This document shows, piece after piece, positions 54,501 to 64,000 of a DNA stretch of 64,000 nucleotides. The stretch covers positions 18,593,518 through 18,657,517 of the forward strand of contig NW_024881313.1 of the NCBI RefSeq assembly GCF_018691265.1, in the 5' to 3' direction. Position 1 is the stretch's first letter, and each line of letters begins with the position of its first letter. Made by a program: the position numbers and the translations under genes. The stretch is from Tyto alba. Taxonomy: Eukaryota > Chordata > Aves > Strigiformes > Tytonidae. Under the pieces are notes generated by a model. It did no database searches and was not told the origin of the DNA. It saw nothing but the letters and a program-made list of their open reading frames with translations.

Positions 54501-54741
54501 TTAATAGCAAGGAGCTGGACCTGAGCTGGGTCTGAACAGAATGGTCCTGTCCTTCCCATCTCCTGGTGATATGGCTAATCTTTTGCCTGAACTCTGTGAG
54601 GAAGCGTAAGTGAGAGTCTATGGAATCTCCCTTCCTAAGAGGCACCTCTCTTACTTGCTCCTTTCAGCTGGTATAGCCTATGTAGGTTAACCTTGCTCTC
54701 AGTTCTGGTTTATTATTGCTAACATTTTGGTTTTCATTTAC
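48519..54741 (-). other. ITGA8: ITGA8 intron (6.2 kb)
   Basis: Copy 1 of the 325-bp direct repeat lies near its upstream end (54166-54490). A moderately GC-rich patch at about 53860-54060 has no recognisable identity. The rest is AT-rich unique sequence with T-rich runs near 49242-49252 and 49371-49380. Confidence 0.85.
54166..54490. repeat. 325-bp direct repeat, copy 1
   Basis: It aligns to 55547-55871 at a constant offset of 1381 without indels. I counted about 11 mismatches, none in the first roughly 200 bases and most in the last 110. It lies in the intron downstream (in gene sense) of exon 54742-54889. It resembles no mobile element I know. Confidence 0.92.
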
Positions 54742-54889
54742 CTTGTTGTTGCGTTCAACTCCAGTGTAATCTGCTTCAGGTGGAATCTTTATATGTAGCT
54801 CAGCTTCATAGGCTCCCTCCCCATCATTCCTTGGATTTATTATGAGCATGACATAGTTTTCTTCTCCAATTATTAGCTGATCTTTATCT
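54742..54889 (-). CDS. ITGA8: ITGA8 exon: calf-1, GEGAYEAEL segment
   Basis: This 148-nt exon starts with one base completing a Pro codon, then 49 residues: DKDQLIIGEENYVMLIINPR, NDGEGAYEAELHIKIPPEAD, YTGVERNNK. NxGEGAYEAEL is a hallmark calf-1 strand pair in alpha-8, alpha-V and alpha-5. The acceptor TTTATATAG has almost no pyrimidine tract and the donor GTAAAT is only moderate, so it looks weakly defined. Skipping it would shift the frame (148 is not a multiple of 3). It is the exon bracketed by the 325-bp direct repeats. Confidence 0.96.
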
Positions 54890-55881
54890 CTATATAAAAT
54901 ATACTACTTGTCAGGAATTAAAACATGCAAAATTATGATTTATGTATGAATAAAGCAGAAGAACATTTTGCTCTCACAGCACTGGTTCTGGAAAATATTC
55001 TGTGAACATAGAATAAAACATTTTCCATAAAAAATAACCCCATGGAAAACTATGCCAGCACCTGGATAGGAAAGAGGTCTTGAGAAAACACCACCATGGA
55101 CAACCAAAGTGGACTACCATAGAACTTCAAAGTTCCTGGTATAAAATTTCAAAGCCTGACTACTTTCTAATCAGAAAAAAGTATTTAGTGGAGGAATTAC
55201 TTGCCCCAGGGGTCCCATCAGCATTGTTTTCTGGAGGGCACAAGGGTGGTGGGAGTCCAGTTTTCCCCTCATGCCTGTTGCTAAATGAGTGACAGAAGAT
55301 CTCCTAAGACCTGCAAGGGCACTGTGCCCTTTCCTTTCACAGCTATGTACTGATTTTGATGGCACAGAGTCATATAACCATCAGAGCTTCCCCACTTGTC
55401 CTGCTTGGCATATTTCTCCCTCCATAGGAGGAATTGTTGCCGTGACTTGAAATTCATTTATTCTGAGATTCATTCACTTCACTGTATACTGAGTTCAGGA
55501 GAATTGTGTCCCTAGTTCAAAATCACTGGCACACTGAAATAGACAGATGTAAAATCTCCTTTGAACAACAATCTGTATTATCTCTTGGCAGTCAGAGAAC
55601 TCAAATCACTCCTAAAAAACACTTGCAAACTATATTTTCTATGATAACCATTAAACATCATGAATGTGTCTGACAAAGATACATTTTCAAGGGTATATTT
55701 CTAATTTTCTTGTTTTTCTAGATTAAATGGATGCACAAATTAAAATCTGGAAATCAGGCAAGAATGAATAGCTATAGCAAACAACAGGACCGTATCCTAG
55801 ATATTTCATTCTGTTAAAGCAGTTAGTAGTGTCTGGATTTTGTTATAAACAGCATCATTTATTTTATTTCATTTAACTTAC
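54890..55881 (-). other. ITGA8: ITGA8 intron (1.0 kb) with repeat copy 2
   Basis: One third of this intron is repeat copy 2 (55547-55871), which begins 5 bases after the donor hexamer GTAAGT in gene sense. The remainder shows no recognisable element. Confidence 0.9.
55547..55871. repeat. 325-bp direct repeat, copy 2
   Basis: This is the partner of 54166-54490 in the same orientation. Its high-coordinate end lies next to the splice donor of exon 55882-55949. The near identity implies recent duplication, recent gene conversion or an assembly artefact. Confidence 0.92.
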
Positions 55882-55949
55882 GGCATAGCAGAAAGCTGCA
55901 AGTCAGGAATGCATAAATTGTCCTCCCCGCAGTCAACTAGAATGTAAGC
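55882..55949 (-). CDS. ITGA8: ITGA8 exon: genu and start of calf-1
   Basis: This 68-nt exon encodes 22 residues, AYILVDCGEDNLC then IPDLQLSAM, plus two bases of a Pro codon. CGEDNLC is the small disulfide loop at the genu, the knee between thigh and calf-1, which binds a metal ion in solved alpha-V structures. The bent-to-extended switch of integrins hinges here; this role is family knowledge. The acceptor is ACAATGCAG, with a weak pyrimidine tract, and the donor a consensus GTAAGT. The split Pro codon is completed by the next exon. Confidence 0.97.
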
Positions 55950-56413
55950 CTGCATTGTTGCAAAATAAAAAAAATTATAAAACAGTTAGTACATGCTTCA
56001 AAGTCCGTATCACTTCATTAATTATCACTAACCTAAATGTCTTAAATATCATTAGCACTGCCCTAGAGAATTAATTTCTTTCTTTCTAGAAGTTCCTTTC
56101 CACATGAGTAGTTGGAGATTATTTAGACTGTCAACTATGTTCTTAACTGAACAATATCATCTTTCAGGCCCTTTCCCACACTAACTTGGCTTACCTCTAT
56201 TAGAACGCAATCAAAACTATGAACACAACAAAGTTCTGGAAATGCTTTAAAGGCCTGCTTGGTTCTACATTTATATTCAATTTATATTTTCAATTAATTA
56301 AATCCTTGTGTTACTTCTGGGCATGATATTCTGTTTTAAGGAAGATGACACACATAGTATTTGTAAATGCTTTCACATTTATATACAAAAAATGTGGCAT
56401 GCAAAATTCATAC
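55950..56413 (-). other. ITGA8: ITGA8 intron (464 bases)
   Basis: This is the shortest intron here, with donor GTATGA. It is AT-rich and holds nothing recognisable. Confidence 0.9.
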
Positions 56414-56551
56414 CTGTTCTGTTACTGAGCTTTTCTGGTAATAGTTCAGTATTGGTTTCACAGTCAAACTATCTTCAAAACTGGATTCATCCAAACTATA
56501 ATTCAGGTTTATATTGATGGGAGATAATTTATCTCTAAATTCTGTTTCATC
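56414..56551 (-). CDS. ITGA8: ITGA8 exon: end of thigh domain
   Basis: This 138-nt, phase-0 exon encodes 46 residues: DETEFRDKLSPININLNYSL, DESSFEDSLTVKPILNYYQK, SSVTEQ. DETEFRDKLSPI is shared almost exactly with human alpha-8 and related alpha chains. It forms the last strands of the thigh domain before the genu. NYS is a glycosylation sequon. The acceptor is ACTCACAG; the donor is GTATGA. Low divergence in the first half and variation in the second (SSVTEQ) follow the family pattern. Confidence 0.97.
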
Positions 56552-57670
56552 CTGTGAGTGACAATCACATAATAAAAATGAATGGTTTAATATAATTATT
56601 TCAGATTAGTATGATATGGCAACAGATTCAGACTTTAGTCTTTATTGAAGGTAAAGATACGGTCTTTGACAGCTGCTGGCCAAATTCTGACTGTATGTAA
56701 TGTCATTAGGAAAGTGAAGTGACCCACCAGTAACTGAAATGGCCAGAACACATTGCCTCCACAGCCCCACACCTGGAACAAGCTGGCTGAGCTGTGTGGA
56801 ATCAGAATTTCTTCAAAGCATTAGCCTAAAACAAAGCCGTTAGAGATACACAGAACCAACTCCTATCAGCTACTGCCCACCTTCCTTTCAGAATGGAGGT
56901 AGGGCATGTGTGGATTTGTGGAAGTAATATTGTTGGCTTGCTCCATAACCAAGAATTTATATGGATTAGCAATGGCAAAACTCCACCACATTTGTTGCCT
57001 ATATACTTCCTTACATACTGCTTGAGACTTTTCCATTTCACCTCCCACTGCATTTCTAGGACCAGCCCTGAAATCTGCTTCAATTGCATGAGGTAATTCC
57101 AGCTGCAATGAGAAACTAATGACCCTTTCTCCTTCACAACTTCAGTTCCACTTTTTAATATTCTTTTATTAAAAAACATTTTAAAATATCTTAAAAATAT
57201 TTTTTTAAATATGTGAATTTTAGGCCAATAGTGCTGGTGACAGTCCTTTAAAATAACTGTCAAAACCGAATTGGCATGACATTTAACATGTTTAGTTGAT
57301 TACCCCACCATGAATACTATAGGGAGAGCAATCTTGCATTTTTGTATCAGGAGATGCAGTATTTAATCAGAAGTCCCAGAAGAGCACAATGTATTTGTAC
57401 ACAGAGGAACCGTACACTCTTCAGAAAAAGTCTTTCTTTTATACTTTTGACAAAAGATGAGCCAAAGATTTACACAGGGAATTTTGCCCAGGCAGAAGAA
57501 TCTTCTGGACACCAAGATGAGGTCTTTCTTATCTCATATTTCTGTAATTTTGGGATCTAATAACAATGGAAATTGTTCCTTTTCCAGTGGCTCCTTTTTT
57601 ATTTATTATCTTTAAATCCCTGTTACTATTCAAATGATGATGGTAGTCCAAAATATTTTAAACAACTTAC
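56552..57670 (-). other. ITGA8: ITGA8 intron (1.1 kb)
   Basis: The donor is GTAAGT. A minus-strand open frame of 145 codons (56826-57263) lies wholly inside and resembles nothing; I treat it as chance. An AT-rich stretch lies at 57165-57215. No mobile element is recognised. Confidence 0.85.
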
Positions 57671-57825
57671 TCTGAGATAAACAAGAAAGTCCTGGCAATG
57701 GAGTTGTTTCTGTCTTTCCATTGCAATGGAGAAGTAATGATGTGACTGATGGTAATCAAAGAAGAGGGTCCTCTTAACAGCTCCTTTCTGTTTCAATGAA
57801 TCTAACTGCAATTCACCTTTCAGCA
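57671..57825 (-). CDS. ITGA8: ITGA8 exon: thigh domain
   Basis: This 155-nt exon starts with two bases completing a Val codon, then gives 51 residues: LKGELQLDSLKQKGAVKRTL, FFDYHQSHHYFSIAMERQKQ, LHCQDFLVYLR. LQLDSLKQKGAVKR and CQDFLVYLR match human alpha-8 closely. The cysteine in HCQDF corresponds to a thigh-domain disulfide in the family. The acceptor is TATCCTTTAG, slightly unusual in ending TTTAG; the donor after AGA is GTAAGT. Its end joins DETEF of the next exon. Confidence 0.97.
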
Positions 57826-58338
57826 CTAAAGGATACAAGTAAATCAAGTATTTATTTATTTACCATGGAAAGAAAAAACAGTAAACAATTAATTATATAT
57901 TATAGTTAATTACTCTAACAAAGTCTTCCAAACAAAACTAATCTATGCTTTAAGCGCTATCTGTTTAGCAGCACACTCATTTTTGATCCAAAGTATGGAA
58001 TATGTGTAATTTAAGCTTTCTAATTTCATTTACAGATCATACATGCATAGGACTTCCATTTCTTTACATTTTTTTTTTAAATTTATATTTTTTCAAAATG
58101 GAGCATTCTCCAACAGGGTACATTCTTGGTTTTATTTGGAAAATGGCTTAAACTTAATCAAAAATACTTCAAGTGAATAATACGAGCTTTGTGGTTTATA
58201 TATACATATATATATTTCTAACTGTATCTTCTTGTCTTAGGTGGATCTCACTCCTATCATCTTTCAAGGTATGAGAAAAAAATATATCTGAAATTGAGTG
58301 GGCCAGAGTAAATTATATGAATATAAAACTTTTCTTAC
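57826..58338 (-). other. ITGA8: ITGA8 intron (513 bases)
   Basis: It is very AT-rich, with a TA-type simple stretch at about 58197-58216. The donor is GTAAGA. Nothing else is seen. Confidence 0.9.
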
Positions 58339-58394
58339 CTATCTCATCTGAAATACTTTGACCTTCAAACTCTGAGCAGACTCTTACAGTAAAG
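58339..58394 (-). CDS. ITGA8: ITGA8 exon: thigh domain, most 5' exon in the window
   Basis: This 56-nt exon begins with the last base of a codon (Cys by comparison with human CFTVKVC), then gives 18 residues: FTVRVCSEFEGQSISDEI, then one base of a Val codon. CFTVxVC is a conserved disulfide strand of the thigh domain. The SEFEGQSIS middle is variable between species. The acceptor is ATATGCAG after a T-rich tract; the donor is GTAAGA. The small size makes it the least certain exon taken alone, but phase, position and homology all agree. Confidence 0.9.
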
Positions 58395-59705
58395 CTGCAT
58401 ATAAAAAAGCAGAAGTAATTATTAGCAGAAAGAACGCTGACCTGGGAATCACCAAAACCCATACCTTTTAAGCTTTCTTTTCCTTTTCTTAAAAAGATGG
58501 TAATTGTGATCTGTATTTAGCTACCTATGATATTCTCTACGTTAGCAAGTCTCCTAGGCTCCACTAATAATGAGAGAAGAGAGGTTCTGAACACCTTCCT
58601 GGGAAAGGTATGGACAAGAGTTGCTGTTCCCACTAATTCTTGAGACAGCCTACAGAGATCACCCTTCTAATACTATTGGCAAAGTTGAGTTCCTTATGCC
58701 GAGCTTCAGCAAACCACCTTTGCATGAGGCTGTCTGATGAAGACCTGTCTGGTTTATCATAGTCAGGTAAGAAAAATCCTTGAGCATGTAGTCAACAATC
58801 AAGCTGTTTTATAGCAAATCAAAACACAGAGGATTAAGACTTACTAAGATTTTAATGATTTCAAGAGGCTATAATTCATTCCAAATATACCAACTGAACT
58901 GTTCCAATTTTTGTGGCACAAGACTAACCATAATGTACTGTATTTAATTTGCTAATTTTACAGAAGTTTGCAGGTACATGACCTAAATCAAAGCATAGAG
59001 AAACTGGTTATTCATGTTCATTATTTAGTATGTGAATGCAACACATTCTACACTGCAACACATTATAAGTTGTTTTTCACTTGCCTGTTCATAGTGTGTA
59101 GCAAGCTTTTTTGAGCCTAGCAATAATCACACCACAATTATATCTATTATACAAACATCACCTCAGCCATAATTAGTTATTTCTGGTAATAAACATTTAT
59201 TTCCATTTCTCTGTAAGACAGACAATAGATTTGCAGTTACACTCAACTCAAAGAAGCCTTTTATTGTTTTATTAACTGGCACCTTCTAACAAGACTTATT
59301 AAAAAACTTAATTAAAAATCCCTAAAAATTATAAATGCTTGTAGAAAAGTTTCACTTTGTAAAGAACCTGTGAGAGTTATATAAATACTTAACTGAATCA
59401 CCTGTTTAAAATGCTTTCACAAATTACTCTGGATGGCTAGGGAAACAGTTATAATGATGCTTGTTGATACTATTAGCAGGGCATACTTCCCTGATGAGTG
59501 ACAAGACAAGAAATCTCTCACTGGAAAGATGCTCTTGATTTTTGATGTCACACTCCCCAAGTACTTAGTTCTCCACACCATTATTCCCAAAGAAGTCTTG
59601 TCTAATGTAACAAAATTGCTCAGATGAAAGATTCAGGGCTTCCTAAAACTTGCTAGTGTCCCTGGTTACCAATCACTCTTAAAGAACATTTCCATGGCTT
59701 CAGAA

Positions 59706-59731
59706 TTTTTTTTTTTTTTTTTTTTTTTTTT
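59706..59731. repeat. Homopolymer T run (26 bases)
   Basis: This is an uninterrupted plus-strand T run in the upstream intron, the same length as the run at 3031-3056. No parent element is recognisable in the flanks. Confidence 0.9.
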
Positions 59732-62479
59732 GTATATGGAACACTCAGCTAAACACGGATTGTAGGTCAGCACTGGAAGATGTGAAATCTGCTTGGGTTA
59801 AATAAAAACATATTTGAATTAGCCGTTGTTCTTAATGTCCTCACTATTGTTACACTATATACTAACTTCTCCATGCAGTGGATTCAAAACCAGTAACATA
59901 ACCTTTAAAATAATATGTAATCATGTTCTAATTACATGTTTGCTTCCTCTGACAAATGTAATAAAAGTGTGCAATGTTTGGGATTCACGTCACTCTCATG
60001 ACCATATTAAACACCTTCCTCTTGGGCAAAAAAGCTGTCTTGTGCCATTAAACTCTACTTAACTGTAGCCTTCAAATGACATTATGGTCCATGCAGAACT
60101 TGCAAATTCAGTCATATTCCTACTTCTTTGCAATTATGAGTTAACACATGAAGAACCAATTATTTCCTAATACACAAGGAATGATAGAAACAAAAATGAT
60201 AGGAGCTTGTGTAACTGCATAAATGCAATTTAGACATCAGGCTTCACAGGACAGTCTCACATGTCATAGTAGAAGAGTGTATTTTCTCAAATGTAAACTC
60301 ATGAACTGCCATCATGTATTAAACTCCATGATCTTGCTTTGGAGGTCTCACATAATTTTTTCACTGTCATGTTTAAATCAAGGTTGAGTTAAAAATCCAG
60401 CTTAGAATGCTTTACTTATTAAACAGCACAATTTCAGAGTATGCTTAATTTTCTGTAATGAATAAAATAATGTTATACACATTTGATAACCAAAGTCATG
60501 TTCTTAAGTATTATTGTAAAAGTCAGCATTTAATCCTTCCACTCCAGACAGAGCATGTCAAAAAGGGAATGAATGGCAGTGCAAAAAAGCAAAAATTTGG
60601 AGTTTATGAGTCTCCCAGCCTCTGGTCATGCAAGAGGCAAGAGTATGGGTTTAGTAGAATTATGCCACACATTTGTGATTTTATACATACTTAGTTCAGA
60701 AATAGTTTTAAAGACATCACAGATTTTGATCAGAAACCCAGACAAATTTAGATATGCTCATCACCTTGACAAGAAGATGCTGTGGAGATGTTGAGGGATG
60801 CTTTAACTATGAGAAAAAGAAAAGCAGAGGGAAAGACAGACCACAGAAGAGGACAGGAGTCTAAAGGATTTATGAGATTTAAGATCTGGCTCCTAGGCAC
60901 AGTAAGAAACACAGCCAAGCTTTCAAGCTTACTTGTAGGAGCAATCAACCAAACAAGACAATTAACAATTGAAGAAAACCAGTAGATAAGAAACAACGGG
61001 GAAACAGTCCATCATCCGAAAGCATATGAACTTTTATGTACAATCAATCTTGTCTCTCTGGAATCATCACTATAAGATTATGGTTTGAATAGTATTTGAC
61101 TGTAGTTACAAAATAGAGGGAAAGCCTTAAAACTGAAGATATTAGCTTTTCCTTGTAATCTTGGGGTATCAAAGCAGTTTGAAATAATTCTACTTTTAAT
61201 ATTATTAGAACAAGAAGCTTAAAAATATTATTATTTTAAAAAAACTACTCATGGCATAGATGGGGGTAGTTTTTTTAGAAGTCAAACCATTTATTTGGTT
61301 TATTACTCAATAATTTTACTCAAAATGATTAATTCTTAGAAAATCAAACAAGTCAGTTACCCCCAAATAATGTTTTCTGGACTGCAGTTTGTACCAGAAA
61401 TAATTTGTTTTGGTCTAGCTATTCTAGTAGGTAGAAAAAACCCCAGAAACTTACTTCAGGAAGTGAAAAGTAAGGAATTACCAGATCCTACCAGATGTCA
61501 TTTGTCATTGTTAACAATTTTTTTAGCACACAGCATTGCACATGGAGAGGAAGAATGGATAATGCCTTAGCAGAAAGGCCTTTTCAGCTCTGATGCTACG
61601 TATTTCCATTCTGTGTGAGTCTGATACCCAACCTGCAAGGTCACAAAACTCTACAGAAGAATAGCAGAAGCTGTTATCGTCTACCGATGAATGGCCTTTA
61701 AACAAACTGTTTCCTCTTTGAAGAATAATACACAAAAGCAAGCCAATATACTTCTGTTATGATGCTCTAATATTTGGTCTGCTTTGATATTCTGCTATGC
61801 CAAAGCTTAACCCAGTGACTCACAATGACCAACATGGACCCTCAATGCTGAAGGTTTTCCCTGGCTAGGCGACTTCACATGGCCAGGCTGTGGTAATACA
61901 AGGGCTGCTACATAACTCAAATGACTGCCTTCTGGATGTCTCTAGGGCTACTAAAACTAATAGCATTAAATTGTCTAGCTGCATTCCTGGCACAGCAGAG
62001 CTCTGCAACGCAGCAGTGGGCTTCCTGGGTAGCAACTGTCACCACTTGCCTACTTTCCTCCCATCTGCCTCCAAGATGTGAGGGGTGCGTCTTTGGATTC
62101 TTGGCCATATGACTTTTCTGTCTGACTCATGGAGTCAACAGTCTATGGCAAATCTCACAGAAATTCAGATCAACAACGTAGAAAGGCCCTTAGGTCCATA
62201 TCCATGGGGTACCAATCACATCCAGTTTCAAATTAAGTCAGTGGGAAAAGAAAGTACTAGCAGTAGAAAGGAGCAAAACTATAAAAATAGTCAAAAAATA
62301 TGCAGTTAGGAAGGGTTAAAACATTATTATTTTTTGATTTTATATTTTTGGTAGGAATTTTCTATTCAGCTTTTTTCAAAGTAATGTTTCATCTGCTGAA
62401 TCTATCTGATTTAAGATTATAAATATTACTGTTTTCGTAACACATTTGGAGTTAAAAGAATGACAACATTTTTTCAAAT

Positions 62480-62570
62480 CATTTTCTGACAGTAGTAACT
62501 TGAGGATCAGAAATTTTAAGCAGTTTGCCTCTGGTTTAGTGGCCTTATAGAAGGTGGATAGCTGAGTTCT
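62480..62570 (-). mobile_element. Possible MIR core relic
   Basis: GAGGATCAGAAATTTTAAGC, then GTTTGCCTCTGGTTTAGTGG and GGATAGCTGAGTTCTC, loosely follow the reversed MIR core ('gaggaaactgag..ttaagtgacttgcc..agtggcagagctgg'). It is very degraded and may be chance. Confidence 0.35.
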
Positions 62571-62664
62571 CCGAAGAAGCCTACAGGGAACATCTCAGAT
62601 TAGACATCCAAACCTGAAAAGCACTAGCAAATAAAAAAGATGTTCTGCAAATTGACTTTTTATC

Positions 62665-62830
62665 ATGATTAGACACTTCTGTGCTACTCCTGGTAAATCA
62701 GGTAACTTCTCTGCCCTCTTGCTCCTCTGCCATATGGAAGTAAAAATATTTGCACATTACCTTAAGTTAGTGAGAGGCAGATTAAATAAAATTTGCACAT
62801 ACAATTTAAGCACAAAGTAGCATCCAAGCA
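62665..62830 (+). mobile_element. MIR/L2-like 3' end relic
   Basis: CTGTGCTACTCCTGGTAAAT, AACTTCTCTGCCCTCTTGCT, ATGGAAGTAAAAATATTTGC, then GTGAGAGGCAGATTAAATAA follow in order the shared MIR/L2 tail ('..cttaacctctctgtgcctcag..tgtaaaatggggataata..gtgaggattaaatga'). The order and spacing are good; the sequence is strongly diverged. Confidence 0.6.
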
Positions 62831-64000
62831 GCTAGTGGATAATCAGATATCAAATGGTAATAAAAATACCAATGTAAAGATAAATTAGACCTCTTGATAG
62901 CTGGAGCCCTATCTTGGAATTAATAAATCACATGATGTGGAAACAGCTTTTCAAAAATGTAAATGTTTGATTTATTTACCCCATTTTACAGAAATTAACC
63001 TGAATCTTTCACACTTAAAATATTTTTACATTTTCTTTAATAGCTTCAAAGTTGCAGAATTTGTTCCGAATTTATTAGTTTGGGGAAAGAATTATATGTT
63101 TCTAGAAGTTCAGGACAATTCTCTTAGGACTGTGCATAAAAATGATTTTTTGCGCATGTTTCCTCGGTGCTTCATCTTTCCAATTTGTATCACGGCACAA
63201 ATAATATTTTCCTAATACTTGAAAATGTACAATAATCCACATTATTCATATGCACACACACTTCCTGAAACTTCTCTGGTAGGAGGTTTCCTTTCATTCT
63301 AATTTTCCAGTGTCAGTCAGTAGACATTTTATACAAGTTGCACAGCTGGCTAAGAGATACAGAAATCTATCCCATGGGAGTGAGGAATTCTCTGCCTGTC
63401 GGAGTTTCCCTATTAATTGTTTTCATATGTACAATACAAGCTTATATCAACTAAGGAGAAAAATTACAGCATGGAAAGTAGCAGCTGCTCTTCAGTCATT
63501 TTGTAATACAAACTAAGTATTTAGGGAAGAGTGTTTTAGAATAAAGCAGACAGAAATTAAATTATGTTCCTATTAAAACTCTTGTAGATATGAACCAAGT
63601 ATCTTCTGGCTTACTATAACACAAAAATGAAAAGTAATAAAAAAACTACATGTGAAAGGAGAATACTTTGGGTTTTGTCCCTTTTTAAAACAATATCTCA
63701 CAGCAAGAATACTTTTTTAACAGGGATGTTTTTATTTTTCTTGCGCAAAAAGCCACCTTTTTTCTTATAGTACACTGTCAGTAAATGTTATGGTTTTGAA
63801 ATCTTTTCCATTATGGCATAAAGCATTCTTGAAAAGTCTTAAAAACTGAAGTTCTGAAAAAATATAATTTGGCTCAATGAACATGCTTGAGTCCAATGCT
63901 AGTATTTTAAATTCTCTGTTACATGAACTATTAAAATAAAAGGTGCTTAAACCAGAAAATCAGGATGGATTTTGATCTCAATCCTATGCCAGAAAGACCA

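Larger units (their letters stand above)
1..58394 (-). other. ITGA8: ITGA8 gene, 3' half (15 coding exons plus partial 3' UTR)
   Basis: This is the span of the only gene I can support. Integrin alpha-8 is a type I membrane subunit that pairs with beta-1 and, in known vertebrates, binds RGD ligands such as nephronectin, fibronectin and tenascin. Fifteen exons splice in frame with matching phases to give 544 residues plus a split Cys codon. The transmembrane segment (IPLWVIILAILLGLL), the GFFDR tail and calf motifs such as CGEDNLC and VVCDLGNPM match alpha-8 better than alpha-V or alpha-5, judged against family sequences from memory. The ligand-binding beta-propeller and start of the thigh domain are outside the window to the right. 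Confidence 0.96.
58395..64000 (-). other. ITGA8: ITGA8 upstream intron, partial (at least 5.6 kb)
   Basis: The preceding exon should encode a segment like LENKTCQVP ending in a split Cys codon. I searched the minus strand by eye and found no match, so the intron seems to run past the right edge. It contains a T26 run (59706-59731) and MIR/L2-like relics near 62.5-62.8 kb. Other open frames are short and unlike any known protein. Confidence 0.75.

Noticed and set aside
56826..57263. Minus-strand open frame of 145 codons inside an ITGA8 intron
   Set aside because: It resembles no known protein, lies between two confirmed exons and shows no splice-compatible link to the integrin frame. It is consistent with chance.
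1..58394. Assignment to integrin alpha-V or alpha-5 instead of alpha-8
   Set aside because: The transmembrane sequence, GFFDR tail, CFTVRVC segment and QKGAVKR thigh segment fit alpha-8; alpha-V has GFFKR and a different tail.
1..64000. CRISPR arrays, operons, tRNA or rRNA genes, endogenous retroviruses
   Set aside because: I saw no regularly spaced repeats, tRNA-like folds, rRNA blocks, LTR pairs or viral protein motifs; the only reverse transcriptase remnants are CR1.

Overview
The window is vertebrate nuclear DNA, most likely from a bird. It is AT-rich, with small exons, large introns and vertebrate GT-AG splice sites. It carries CR1 (chicken repeat 1) LINE copies and older L3-like and MIR/L2-like relics, but no LTR or Alu-type elements that I could recognise. 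Species cannot be fixed from sequence alone; another sauropsid is possible.

One protein-coding gene is supported: the 3' half of the integrin alpha-8 gene (ITGA8), on the minus strand. I read 15 consecutive coding exons from about 58.4 kb down to the stop codon at 283-285. They match the order and phases expected for the second half of a 30-exon integrin alpha gene. Spliced together they give one open frame of 544 residues after a split cysteine codon. From high to low coordinates they encode the end of the thigh domain (58339-56414), the genu and calf-1 (55882-40345), and calf-2 with the basic heavy/light-chain cleavage site (35616-10235). Then come the transmembrane helix (1635-1757) and the short cytoplasmic tail with a GFFDR motif (283-369). 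Bases 1-282 are 3' UTR, continuing off the left edge. Bases 58395-64000 are part of the next intron upstream; the remaining 5' exons lie beyond the right edge.

Between the exons are introns of 0.5 to 13.4 kb. Recognisable contents are a 2.1 kb 5'-truncated CR1 on the minus strand (about 12470-14608) and a 0.7 kb CR1 3' end on the plus strand (about 32180-32872). There are L3/CR1-like relics (about 11880-12035 and 29715-30045), MIR/L2-like relics (about 36190-36350, 62665-62830), and three pure T runs of 21-26 bases.

The most unusual structure is a 325-bp direct repeat (54166-54490 and 55547-55871, offset 1381, about 97% identical, no indels). It flanks the 148-nt exon 54742-54889, and its second copy stops 5 bases from the splice donor of exon 55882-55949. 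Beyond the near-identical core, similarity seems to fade on both sides, on one side into something resembling a decayed copy of that exon. No prokaryote-type systems, RNA genes or plus-strand genes were found.
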